64,000 nt of DNA from Agromyces ramosus (lineage in GTDB: Bacteria; Actinomycetota; Actinomycetes; Actinomycetales; Microbacteriaceae): the NCBI RefSeq assembly GCF_030817175.1, contig NZ_JAUSYY010000001.1, forward strand, positions 1,612,001 through 1,676,000, in the 5' to 3' direction. This document shows, one piece after another, positions 44,997 to 53,155 of this stretch; position 1 is the stretch's first letter; every line of letters starts with the position of its first letter. The position numbers and the translations under genes are program-made. A model generated the notes under the pieces. The model was given only the letters and a program-made list of their open reading frames with translations, was not told where the DNA came from and made no database searches.

Positions 44997-46541
44997 ATGC
45001 GATCGAATCTGCGCGCGCTGATCGGCGTGGCCGCGGCCGTGGCATTGCTCGTGCCACCGACGGCCACCTTCGCCGGCGATGAGAACGGCAGGAAGCCGGG
45101 ATCGTCCACCCAGGTGCTCCGCGAGTACGCGGCCGACACCTGGACCTCGCTCGTCGCGATGACCGACGAGCAGACCGGTCTCGTCGCCGACAACATCGAA
45201 GGCGACCTGAGCGCCCCGGCCGAATACACGAGCCCCACGAACATCGGCGGCTACCTCTGGTCGACCGTCGTCGCCCGCGACCTGCACCTCATCACGAGAA
45301 AAGAGGCGCGCGACCGCATGAGCACGACGCTCGCCACGCTCGCGACGCTCGAGCGGCACGAACCGAGCGGCATGTACTACAACTGGTACTCGCCCACCGA
45401 CGGCACGAAGCTCACGACCTGGCCCACGAACGGCAGCGCGGTGCATCCGTTCCTCTCGACCGTCGACAACGGATGGCTCGCCACGGCGCTGCGCGTCGTC
45501 GCCGCGGCCGAACCGAAGCTCGCGAGCGACGCGACCGCCCTCTACGACAGCATGGACTTCGGCTGGTACCACGACCTCAACGCTCGCCCCGAGGTCGGCA
45601 TCAACCGCGGCGGCTTCTGGGTCGAGGCGCCTCCCGGCTGCTCGGCGCCCGGCAACTACGGCGATGACGGACCCGCCGTGTACTACACCTGCCACTGGTA
45701 CGACACGACTGTGAGCGAGTCGCGCATCGCGACCTACCTCGGCATCGCGAACGGGCAGATCCCCGCCGAGGGGTACTACGGCACCCTGCGCACGATGCCC
45801 GACCAGGGCTGCGACTGGGATTGGCAGGAGCAGAAGCCCACCGGCGAGTGGCGCGAGTACCTCGGCGTGCCGGTCTTCGAGGGCGTGTACGAGTACCGCG
45901 GCATGAAGCTGGTCCCGGCCTGGGGCGGCAGCATGTTCGAGGCGCTGATGCCCGACCTGTTCGTGCCCGAGTCCGACTGGGGCGCCGAGTCGTGGGCCGT
46001 CAATCACCCGGCGACCGTGCGGGCGCAGCTCGAGCACGGCCTCGACGAGGCCGGCTACGGGTACTGGGGCTTCTCACCGGCATCCGACCCCTTCGGTGAA
46101 TACCGCGAATACGGGGTCGAGGTGATCGGCATCAGCTCAGACGGCTACGCGAGCGACGTCGAACGCACGAACGTCGACGTCGGCTACGAGGGATGCCGCG
46201 AGGCCACGAACCCGACCCCCGAATTCGGCGACGGCGTGGTGACCCCGCACGCCGCGTTCCTCGCGCTCCCCTATGACAAGCACGCGGTGCTCGAGAACCT
46301 CGCGGGATTGAAGAACGACCTGGGCGCCTACGGGCCCGGCGGCTTCTACGACTCGGTCGCCGTCGGCAGCGGCACGCTCGCCGAGCGCTACCTGAGCCTC
46401 GACCAGTCGATGATCATGGCCGCCATCGGCAACGAGCTCGGCGACGACCTGCTGAAGCACTACTTCGTCGACGACTCGTTCGAGCAGGCCGTGCGACCGC
46501 TGGTCGAAGCACTCGACTTCGGTTCGGTGCTGCCCGAGTAG
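44997..46541 (+). CDS. Secreted (alpha/alpha)6 glycosidase-like protein (DUF3131/glucoamylase-like)
   Basis: This 514-aa exported protein has a signal peptide ending near TATFAGDE. The segments TSPTNIGGYLWSTVVARDL, GMYYNWYSPTDG and FLSTVDNGWLATAL are those of DUF3131/glucoamylase-like six-helix-barrel proteins related to GH144. Cys pairs (CSAPGNYG, TCHWYD, GCDWDW, EGCREA) suit an extracellular place. ATG 44997 follows GAAGGAG. The glucan it acts on, if any, is unknown. Confidence 0.7.
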   Translation: MRSNLRALIGVAAAVALLVPPTATFAGDENGRKPGSSTQVLREYAADTWTSLVAMTDEQTGLVADNIEGDLSAPAEYTSPTNIGGYLWSTVVARDLHLITRKEARDRMSTTLATLATLERHEPSGMYYNWYSPTDGTKLTTWPTNGSAVHPFLSTVDNGWLATALRVVAAAEPKLASDATALYDSMDFGWYHDLNARPEVGINRGGFWVEAPPGCSAPGNYGDDGPAVYYTCHWYDTTVSESRIATYLGIANGQIPAEGYYGTLRTMPDQGCDWDWQEQKPTGEWREYLGVPVFEGVYEYRGMKLVPAWGGSMFEALMPDLFVPESDWGAESWAVNHPATVRAQLEHGLDEAGYGYWGFSPASDPFGEYREYGVEVIGISSDGYASDVERTNVDVGYEGCREATNPTPEFGDGVVTPHAAFLALPYDKHAVLENLAGLKNDLGAYGPGGFYDSVAVGSGTLAERYLSLDQSMIMAAIGNELGDDLLKHYFVDDSFEQAVRPLVEALDFGSVLPE

Positions 46542-46615
46542 CGCGCGAACGGAATGAACAGCGCGGCACGTCTTGCTAGCATGGTGACCGTGCATCTGCC
46601 AGGCGGATGCCGCGC

Positions 46616-46686
46616 GCGGATGTAGTTCAATGGTAGAACTTCAGCTTCCCAAGCTGATAGCGCGGGTTCGATTCCCGTCATCCGCT
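46616..46686 (+). tRNA. tRNA-Gly (anticodon CCC)
   Basis: The acceptor GCGGATG (46616-46622) pairs with CATCCGC (46679-46685). The anticodon arm TCAGC-TTCCCAA-GCTGA gives CCC, and the T arm GCGGG-TTCGATT-CCCGT has one wobble pair. CCA is not encoded. No integrase gene is adjacent. Confidence 0.93.
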
Positions 46687-46729
46687 CTGATCAGGACTCG
46701 TTGCCCCGCCGAAGTCGATCGGGGGCTGG

Positions 46730-47575
46730 CTACTTCGAGGCACCCGACATGAGCCCGTGAATGAACTCCCGCTGGCTCACCAGGTACCCGACGAGGGGCA
46801 CGATCGCAGCAAGGAACATGATTCCGAACAGCTGGCCGTAGTCCGTCGAGTACGTACCGAGCGACACGTAGATGCCGGTGGTGATGGTTTGGCCTTGCAG
46901 CGGTCCGAGGATGAACAGCGGGTTGAGGAAGTCGTTCCATACCCACAGTCCCAGGAAGATCGCCACCGTGGCCGTCGCCGGGCGCACGAGGGGCAGGACG
47001 ATCGTCCACCAGATCCGCAGGTCGGAGGCTCCATCGACTCGGGCCGCCTCGATCGTCTCCTTCGGGATCGTCCGCAGGAACCCGACGTAGACGAAGACGG
47101 CGAATGACATGTAGCCGCCTCCGATGTTGGAGAGGATCAGACCGGGATAGGTGTTCGCGAGGCCGATCGTGTGCAGCAGCCCGACGATGGGCTGGAGCAC
47201 GACCTGCGGCGGTGCCATCAGGCCGAAGGCGAACACCGCGAGAAGGATCGCTTGAATACGTGGCCGTCGTTCCGAGATGTACAAGCTCAATGCGGAGGCG
47301 AGCGGAATGAGGAGGCCGACCGTGAGCGATGTCACCACGATCGAATTGAGCAGACCGGTCTGCACCAGCTGATCGGGGCGCTGAAGCGCTGTGATGACGT
47401 TCGTCAGTGTGAAGGGCGCGGGAAGGGACAGCGGATTCTCGAGGATCTGCTCTTGGCTCTTGAACGCGCTGGACAATGCCACATAGATGGGGAAGACGAA
47501 AGCGATCGTCACAAGCCAGGCCACCACGAGGTGGCTGCCGCGGCCCACCAGGCCGCCGGATCTCGAGCGCCTCAC
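46730..47575 (-). CDS. Sugar ABC permease, MalG-like (CUT1)
   Basis: This 281-aa membrane subunit has six helices, the EAA loop IPKETIEAARVDGASDLRIW and a C-terminal SQREFIHGLMSGASK typical of MalG-type permeases. GTG 47575 overlaps the stop of the partner permease as GTGA. No ATPase gene accompanies the importer, as is common in actinobacteria where a shared MsiK-type ATPase serves many CUT1 systems. Confidence 0.9.
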   Translation of the reverse strand: MRRSRSGGLVGRGSHLVVAWLVTIAFVFPIYVALSSAFKSQEQILENPLSLPAPFTLTNVITALQRPDQLVQTGLLNSIVVTSLTVGLLIPLASALSLYISERRPRIQAILLAVFAFGLMAPPQVVLQPIVGLLHTIGLANTYPGLILSNIGGGYMSFAVFVYVGFLRTIPKETIEAARVDGASDLRIWWTIVLPLVRPATATVAIFLGLWVWNDFLNPLFILGPLQGQTITTGIYVSLGTYSTDYGQLFGIMFLAAIVPLVGYLVSQREFIHGLMSGASK

Positions 47576-48522
47576 AGGTTCACCTCTCGACGTCGCAGGA
47601 GCGCCGTCAGGCCGAACGCGGCCGCGGCGGTCAATACCAGCAAGAGCATCGCGATCGCGGACCCGTAGCCGAATCGGTTGTCGGTGAAGGCCACGGTGAT
47701 CAGGTAGAACGCGGTCGACTTGGTCGATTCGGCCGGGCCTCCGCCGGTCAGGACGGCGATCACGTCGTAGAGCTTGAAGGTGGTGATCAGGCACAGCACG
47801 ACGCTGATGGTCGTGCCGGGGGCGATCATCGGCAGGGTGACGTTCCGGAATCTGCTCCAGACCCCCGCCCCGTCCATGCGCGCTGCCTCGTACAGCTCCG
47901 CCGGCACCGACTGCAGCGAGGCCGTGTAGACGACGGTGGCGAACGCGATCGTCACCCAGCTCACGACGACGCAGACGGCGAGCGCCGCGAGCCCGGGGGT
48001 ACCGATCCACGAGACCGGCGCGTCGATGAGACCGAGGTTCTGCAGCACCGAGTTGAGCAGGCCGTTCTGGGTGAGGATGCTCCTCCAGATGAAGGCGACG
48101 ATCACCCCCGAGAGCACCTGCGGGATGAAGATCAGCGTCTTCATGACCCGGTAGTTCGTCGTCGAGCGGTTGAGCAGTAATGCGAGGGCGAGTCCGATCG
48201 CATTCGCCGCGACGGTCACGAACACGGTCACGAGGAGGGTGAAGCCGAGGCTCGAGAGCAGGCGGCGATCGGTGAACAAGTCCACGTAGTTGTCGAGGCC
48301 CACGAAGGCGCTCGAAAGCGCGAGCGGGCTCGCATTCGTGAAGCTGTTGAAGAGACCCTGCACGATCGGATAGATGAGGAACGCCGCGTAGAGGGCCATT
48401 GCCGTCCACGCGAGCGGGGCGAGGCCGAGAGGTCTGCGCGCGCGGAGGGCGAGCCCGACCGACCTCCGCGCGAACGGGGCGACTGCCGGCGATCTCCGCG
48501 TCAGGGTTAGTCGATCAGCCAT
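47572..48522 (-). CDS. Sugar ABC permease, MalF-like (CUT1)
   Basis: This 316-aa membrane subunit has a basic N-terminus, six helices, and the EAA loop VPAELYEAARMDGAGVWSRF. LTGGGPAESTKSTAFYL before the last helix is typical of MalF-type subunits. It follows the binding-protein gene, with a 14-bp stem-loop in between. Confidence 0.9.
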   Translation of the reverse strand: MADRLTLTRRSPAVAPFARRSVGLALRARRPLGLAPLAWTAMALYAAFLIYPIVQGLFNSFTNASPLALSSAFVGLDNYVDLFTDRRLLSSLGFTLLVTVFVTVAANAIGLALALLLNRSTTNYRVMKTLIFIPQVLSGVIVAFIWRSILTQNGLLNSVLQNLGLIDAPVSWIGTPGLAALAVCVVVSWVTIAFATVVYTASLQSVPAELYEAARMDGAGVWSRFRNVTLPMIAPGTTISVVLCLITTFKLYDVIAVLTGGGPAESTKSTAFYLITVAFTDNRFGYGSAIAMLLLVLTAAAAFGLTALLRRREVNL

Positions 48523-48537
48523 CTGTGGTCCTTTCGT

Positions 48538-48576
48538 CGAGAGGTCCCGCGGGCATGGGCCGCGCGGGACCTCTCG
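48538..48576 (-). terminator. 14-bp perfect stem-loop between receptor and permease genes
   Basis: CGAGAGGTCCCGCG (48538-48551) pairs perfectly with CGCGGGACCTCTCG (48563-48576). It lies just after the receptor stop and before the MalF-like start, as in the importer at 5974, and probably sets receptor excess by attenuation or by protecting the message. Confidence 0.65.
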
Positions 48577-48592
48577 TTGAGTGATTCGGTGA

Positions 48593-49882
48593 CTACTCGG
48601 CTACCGCGGCGTCCCAGTCCGCATCGAGTTGCGCGAGCTGGCCTTCGACATCGGCGTTGGAGAACAGCGACTGCGACAGCGAGTAGAACTTGTCGGCGAC
48701 GCCCGGAGGGAGCGCATCATCATTCGTGACCCACCCGAAGGCGCTGACCTTGACGGTGTCCTCGGTGACGTAGGCGTACGCGTCGTCGTACAGGGGTGTC
48801 ACCGTCGCACCGAAGTCCTCGAACGCGATGTTCTTGAAGAGCGGGAATGCACCGTCGGTCTCGATGAGCGTCTTCATGCTCTCGGGGGCGAGGGTCCAGG
48901 CCTTTGCGAATGCCATCGACTTCTCTGCGTCCGCGGCCTTCGAGCTGACCGACATCGTGCCGCCGACGTTCAGCGGTACGACGACCGATCCGTCGTCGGT
49001 GGGGAGCGGGAAGGCGCCGAAGTCGGCGGCCTGATCGGCGGGGAACGCACCGACCAGCCAGCTGCCCATGATGTACATGGCCGACTTCCCATCGAAGAAG
49101 TTGGTGTTGGCCGTGGCGTAGTCGACGCTGAGTGCCGAATCGGAGTACGCCCCGGCCTCGATGAGGTCGCGCTGCTTCTGCATGGCGGAGACGAACTCCT
49201 CGTCGGTGAAGCTCACGGACTCGTCGTAGCGATCCTGGATCCACTCGGGGTTCGATCCGAGCACGTCGGCGCTCGCGAGGGCGACGACGGGCATGCTGGC
49301 CGACCAGGGGTCGAGTCCGGCGAGCTCGATCGGCGTCACAGCGCCTGCGCTGAACGTCTCGACAGCGGCGACGAACTCATCCCACGTGGTGGGCAGGTCG
49401 ACGTCGTGCTCCTCGAAGATCACCTTGTTGTAGAACACCATCGGCAGCACCTGCGAATTGCTCGGCGGCTGATAGGTGACGCCGTCGATCGAGTTCGCGT
49501 CGGGCTCGAGGAAGTTGGCCTCCAGCCACTCCTGCTCGAACGGAAGGAGGAGATCGGCGTCGATGAAGTCCTTCGGGCTGATCGAGGCGAGGAGATCTGG
49601 GAACTGGCCTGATGCCTGAAGCTGCTTGGCATACGCGTTGCGGTCGGCGTCAGGGGTCACGATCCGCTCCACCTCGAACCCGGGAACGCTCTCGAGGGCC
49701 GCGGCGATCGAATCGTCCCAGAACTCGGGGGTGATCGCGGGAGTCTCGAAGGTCATGAACGTGGCGGCCGAGCTCTGATCCGACGCCGGGGCTCCGCCAC
49801 AACCCGCGAGCGCCACGAGCGCCGCTGTCGTCACGACGCCGGCCACGAGCGACCGGCGCATATTTCTGGGATTGCTGCTCAT
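48593..49882 (-). CDS. Sugar ABC substrate-binding lipoprotein (family 1)
   Basis: This 429-aa receptor has a signal peptide with lipobox ALAGCG and the SBP_bac_1 fold (for example FYNKVIFEEHDVDLPTTWDE and KSAMYIMGSWLVGAF). ATG 49882 was chosen because AGGAGG ends six bases before it; ATG 49888 directly touches that site. The gene is divergent from the dehydratase and is the uptake arm of the sugar catabolic locus. L-fucose or a fucosylated sugar is the inferred ligand. Confidence 0.88.
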   Translation of the reverse strand: MSSNPRNMRRSLVAGVVTTAALVALAGCGGAPASDQSSAATFMTFETPAITPEFWDDSIAAALESVPGFEVERIVTPDADRNAYAKQLQASGQFPDLLASISPKDFIDADLLLPFEQEWLEANFLEPDANSIDGVTYQPPSNSQVLPMVFYNKVIFEEHDVDLPTTWDEFVAAVETFSAGAVTPIELAGLDPWSASMPVVALASADVLGSNPEWIQDRYDESVSFTDEEFVSAMQKQRDLIEAGAYSDSALSVDYATANTNFFDGKSAMYIMGSWLVGAFPADQAADFGAFPLPTDDGSVVVPLNVGGTMSVSSKAADAEKSMAFAKAWTLAPESMKTLIETDGAFPLFKNIAFEDFGATVTPLYDDAYAYVTEDTVKVSAFGWVTNDDALPPGVADKFYSLSQSLFSNADVEGQLAQLDADWDAAVAE

Positions 49883-49930
49883 CGACATCCTCCTTGATGT
49901 GGTGCAGTGCAGGTCTTGTGTGAACCTGAA

Positions 49931-49951
49931 ATTGAAGATTCAATAGAATCT
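49931..49951. promoter_or_regulatory. Overlapping palindromes in the divergent promoter of the sugar locus
   Basis: ATTGAA-GA-TTCAAT (49931-49944) and AGATTC-AATA-GAATCT (49936-49951) are both perfect and overlap. The region is conspicuously A+T-rich and lies between the importer and dehydratase genes, so it probably holds both -10 regions and an operator. The sequence differs from the CCTAT-type sites at 53000 and 59910. Confidence 0.55.
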
Positions 49952-50049
49952 ACGAAAGTGTATCGGACAAGTCAATGCGCTCCGATGACGACCAGACCAC
50001 CCCGGATCCGCTGGCACGAACTGTCGCGGGGAAACACCGAAAGGCTGCA

Positions 50050-51195
50050 ATGCCAGTGCAAACGACCGGCGCGCGCTCACAGACGCCCGCCGCGAACACC
50101 TATTCGACCGCGACGATCACCTCAGCCGAGGCCTGGTTGTGTGACCTTCCGGTCGAGACGGTGCGCACCGATGCCGTCCAAGCATTCATCAAGCAGGAGA
50201 CGATCTTCGTGCGGATCGTCACCGCCGACGGATCGAGTGGTCTCGGCTACAGCTACACGATCGGCACCGGTGGCCAGGCGGTGTTGGCCATGCTGCGAGG
50301 CGGAATGCTCGAGGCGGTCATCGGCGAAGACGCCGATCGCCCCGACGCCGTCTGGTACGCCGCATTCAATTCGACGAGAGCCACGACCGTGGGCGCGATC
50401 TCGTCACTCGCCCTTGCGGCGATCGACACGGCCGTCTGGGACTCCCGCTCACGCCGGGCCGGCGTCCCATTGTGGAAGCTCGCTGGAGGAGCATCCGCCT
50501 CAGTGCCGCTCTACGACACCGAGGGTGGGTGGCTCCATCTCACGCCCGACGAACTCGTGCACCAGGCGCAGGCCACAGTCGAACGCGGGATGCCGGGCGC
50601 GAAGTTGAAGGTGGGGCTGCCCAATGTCCACGACGACCTCGAGCGGCTCCGTGCCGTCCGCGACGCGGTCGGGCCCGACTTCCACCTCATGATCGATGCC
50701 AACCAGTCCCTCAGCGGCGCGGAGGCGATCCGCCGAGCGCGACTCTTCGACCCGCTCGACATCTTCTGGTTCGAGGAGCCGCTCCCCGCCGAAGACCTCT
50801 CGGGTCACGAACAGCTCGCGCGCTCGACTCCGATTCCCATCGCGGTCGGCGAGAGCATGTACTCGATCGGCCAGTTCAAGGAATACCTCCACCGGGGAGC
50901 GGCATCCGTCATTCAGGTCGACGTGGCGCGGGTCGGCGGCATCACGCCGTGGCTCAAGGTCGCGCACCTCGCCGAGTCGTTCAACGTGCGCGTCGCACCC
51001 CACTTCCTCATGGAGCTGCACTTGTCGCTCGCGTGCGCCGTCCCCAACGCGCTGTACCTGGAACACATCCCGCAGCTTCGCGCGATCACCACGTCGGAGA
51101 TCATGGTTCGCAACGGGCGTGCGCTCGCACCCAGCTCGCTGGGCCTCGGAATCGACTGGGACTTCGACGCGATGGAGAACCTGCGGGTCCGGTGA
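50050..51195 (+). CDS. Enolase-superfamily (MR/MLE) sugar-acid dehydratase, probably L-fuconate dehydratase-like
   Basis: This 381-aa enzyme removes water from a sugar acid. In the barrel domain, KLKVGLP supplies the KxK base, IDANQ, WFEEPL and AVGESM supply the three metal ligands, and VAPHFLMELH supplies the His. That is the mandelate-racemase subgroup pattern used by fuconate, talarate and similar dehydratases. ATG 50050 has GAAAGG upstream; ATG 49975 would add 25 residues without a ribosome site. The neighbouring fucose-pathway genes favour L-fuconate. Confidence 0.82.
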   Translation: MPVQTTGARSQTPAANTYSTATITSAEAWLCDLPVETVRTDAVQAFIKQETIFVRIVTADGSSGLGYSYTIGTGGQAVLAMLRGGMLEAVIGEDADRPDAVWYAAFNSTRATTVGAISSLALAAIDTAVWDSRSRRAGVPLWKLAGGASASVPLYDTEGGWLHLTPDELVHQAQATVERGMPGAKLKVGLPNVHDDLERLRAVRDAVGPDFHLMIDANQSLSGAEAIRRARLFDPLDIFWFEEPLPAEDLSGHEQLARSTPIPIAVGESMYSIGQFKEYLHRGAASVIQVDVARVGGITPWLKVAHLAESFNVRVAPHFLMELHLSLACAVPNALYLEHIPQLRAITTSEIMVRNGRALAPSSLGLGIDWDFDAMENLRVR

Positions 51196-51224
51196 GGACT
51201 GCGGCGAGCCCGCCGGGGCCGCGC

Positions 51225-51944
51225 CTACTCCTGCTTCTCGAAGCCGGCGAGGACGCGGTCCCGGGCTCGGGTCAGGTGCGTGCGCATCGCGTCTTCGGCC
51301 GCCACGGGGTCGCGACTGAGCAACGCCTCGACCAGGTGCTCGTGTTCGGTGAGAGAGTGCTCGCCGAAGCGGCCGTCATAGGCGAGGCGATAGAGGTGGA
51401 GATGGCCGTGCAGCCGGATGAACGCACGCGTGACCATCTCGTTGCCCGCGATCGTCAGGATGAGCTGGTGAAGGCGCGCATCGTGATCGACGAAGGCCCG
51501 ATAGGACTCGTATTGGGTCTCCTCGGGCGCCTCGCTGACGCTCGAGAGCTCTTCCTTCAGAAGGTTCGCCTGGGCGTCGGTCAGCCGCCCGGCGGCCCGG
51601 CCCGCGGAGGGCACCTCGAGCAGGAGCCGCAGGTCGTAGAGGTCCACGATCTGGCCGGCGTCGAGCAGGTTCGTCGTCGTGTAGCCGCGCAGCGGAAGCT
51701 TGATCGCGAGTTCTTCGGATTCGAGGCGCGCCAATGCCTCACGGACCGGGGTCGGGGAGACGTCGAGTCGGCGCGAGAGGTCTTCGATGTTCATGCGCTC
51801 GCCCGGCCGGACCTGACCATTCATGATCAAGCTCTTCAACTGCAGGTACACGTTGTCGGAGAGGATCTCGCGGCGTGGAGCCTGTAGGATATCCGCTTTG
51901 GCCATGCCGTCACTATATTCCATCGACGATCGTGCCATCATCAC
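51225..51944 (-). CDS. GntR/FCD-type transcriptional regulator of the sugar locus
   Basis: This regulator of about 228-239 aa has a GntR winged helix (VRPGERMNIEDLSRRLDVSP, then TPVREALARLE) and an FCD ligand domain with the metal-ligand set DLRLLLE, FVDHDARLH and HEHLVEAL. Several starts are possible: GTG 51944, ATG 51941 and ATG 51938 overlap the reductase stop, while ATG 51905 gives a shorter N-terminus. It is cotranscribed with the aldo/keto reductase and is the only regulator gene in the sugar locus. Confidence 0.85.
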   Translation of the reverse strand: MMMARSSMEYSDGMAKADILQAPRREILSDNVYLQLKSLIMNGQVRPGERMNIEDLSRRLDVSPTPVREALARLESEELAIKLPLRGYTTTNLLDAGQIVDLYDLRLLLEVPSAGRAAGRLTDAQANLLKEELSSVSEAPEETQYESYRAFVDHDARLHQLILTIAGNEMVTRAFIRLHGHLHLYRLAYDGRFGEHSLTEHEHLVEALLSRDPVAAEDAMRTHLTRARDRVLAGFEKQE

Positions 51945-52984
51945 GCCACCACGGCCACAGGTGTCGGAACGTCTTCAGGCAGGAGTTCCGCGGCAACGAG
52001 ATCGGCCCAGAACTCCGCGGGGATCTCCGCCTCGAAGAGCCGGGCGTTCCGCTCGACCTGCGCTCGAGACCGCGCACCGAGGCACACGGTCGCAACCGCG
52101 GGATGGCCGAACGGGAACTGCGCAGCCGCGGTCGGGAGGGTGATCCCGTGCTGCTCGCACACGTCCGCGATGCGGTGTGCACGCTCGACGACGGCAGGCG
52201 CCGCCGCGGTGTAGTCGTAGTTGGCGTCACCAGTCGGCCGGTCGACCGCCAGAAGTCCCGAGTTGAACACGCCAGCGGCGATGACGGACACCCCGCGTTC
52301 GAACGCGAGCGGCAGCAGATCGTCGAGGGCGCGATGCTCGAGCAGGGAGTAGCGCCCCGCGACCATGACCACGTCCGAGTCGGTCTCGCGAATGAAGTCG
52401 GCGAGCATCCTGGACTGATTCATTCCGGCCCCGTACGAGGTGATCACCCCTTGATGTCGAAGCTCTTCGAGCGCGGGAAACGCACCCTCGAGTGCTTCAC
52501 GAGAGTGGTCGTCGGGATCGTGGACGAGGGCGATGTCGATTCGATCGAGGCCGGTGCGCTGCAACGACGCCTCGATCGACCGGAGGACCCCGTCGCGAGA
52601 GTAGTCGCGAACTCGCACGTGTGTTCGTTCGACGTCGAAGCCGTCGTCGTCTCGTTCTCCTGGGTACGCATCCGTCTCGACGAGAAGTCGCCCGACCTTG
52701 GTCGAGATGATGAACTCCTCTCGCGGACGGCCGGCCAACGCCGCGCCGAGTCGCTCCTCGGCCAGGCCCAGCCCGTAGTGCGGAGCCACGTCGAAGTAGC
52801 GCACGCCGGACTCCCATGCGGCGTCGACGGCATCGTGGGCGACCTCGGGCTCGACGGCCCGATACAGGTTGCCGAGCGCTGCCACACCGAAGGCGAGCGG
52901 ACCCACGTGCAGTCCGCCCCGCCCGAGTGCCTTGGACGTGTTCGTCGGGGCGTGGTTCGCCATCGCCGCAGCAATCGGTCTCAT
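51941..52984 (-). CDS. Aldo/keto reductase, aldose 1-dehydrogenase type (L-fucose dehydrogenase-like)
   Basis: This 347-aa NAD(P)-dependent enzyme has the AKR tetrad: Asp and Tyr in RYFDVAPHYG, Lys in ISTKVGRLL and His in IALVHDPDDH. The family oxidises L-fucose, L-galactose or D-arabinose at C1 to the lactone, the first step of the oxidative pathway suggested by the other genes. ATG 52984 follows AAAGGGA. A CCTAT/ATAGG operator candidate touches the ribosome site. Confidence 0.82.
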   Translation of the reverse strand: MRPIAAAMANHAPTNTSKALGRGGLHVGPLAFGVAALGNLYRAVEPEVAHDAVDAAWESGVRYFDVAPHYGLGLAEERLGAALAGRPREEFIISTKVGRLLVETDAYPGERDDDGFDVERTHVRVRDYSRDGVLRSIEASLQRTGLDRIDIALVHDPDDHSREALEGAFPALEELRHQGVITSYGAGMNQSRMLADFIRETDSDVVMVAGRYSLLEHRALDDLLPLAFERGVSVIAAGVFNSGLLAVDRPTGDANYDYTAAAPAVVERAHRIADVCEQHGITLPTAAAQFPFGHPAVATVCLGARSRAQVERNARLFEAEIPAEFWADLVAAELLPEDVPTPVAVVA

Positions 52985-52993
52985 GATTCCCTT

Positions 52994-53019
52994 TCCTATA
53001 GGAGATAGGATACTATCCT
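52994..53019. promoter_or_regulatory. CCTAT-type operator upstream of the aldo/keto reductase-GntR operon
   Basis: TCCTATAGGA (52994-53003) is a perfect palindrome, CCTAT-n5-ATAGG spans 52995-53009, and AGGATA-C-TATCCT (53007-53019) is a second perfect palindrome. On the minus strand the core reads CCTATCTCCTATAGGA. It closely resembles the site at 59910-59929, upstream of the GH95-like gene. The adjacent GntR protein is the natural candidate to bind it. Confidence 0.6.
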
Positions 53020-53104
53020 CATCGATGCAATGCCGCATCGTCCCAGTGTCTGCGGCAGGCCTGCTCCCGACAGGGAAAGCAGCAAGCGACCACGGAGGAT
53101 CCAC

Positions 53105-53155
53105 ATGACCGCAATCGGGCACCGCGCCCTCGTCGCGACGTGCGATGCCCGGTGA
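53105..53155 (+). CDS. 16-codon leader peptide overlapping the kinase start
   Basis: ATG 53105 follows CGGAGGATCCAC, the best ribosome site upstream of the kinase gene. It opens a 16-codon frame (MTAIGHRALVATCDAR) that ends in TGA overlapping the kinase GTG at 53152 as GTGA. The kinase start itself lacks a ribosome site, so it may be reached by coupled reinitiation. No runs of a regulatory amino acid are seen. Confidence 0.4.
   Translation: MTAIGHRALVATCDAR

Noticed and set aside
46616..46686. tRNA-Gly as an integration site
   Set aside because: No integrase, direct repeat of the tRNA end or foreign segment is seen beside it.
50472..51887. 471-codon plus-strand frame overlapping the dehydratase and GntR genes
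   Set aside because: It is out of frame with the dehydratase and antisense to the GntR gene, whose motifs are clear.
53122..53140. Antibiotic resistance role for the APH-fold kinase
   Set aside because: The kinase is coupled to the enolase paralog in a sugar catabolic operon and lacks features of a known aminoglycoside kinase subclass.
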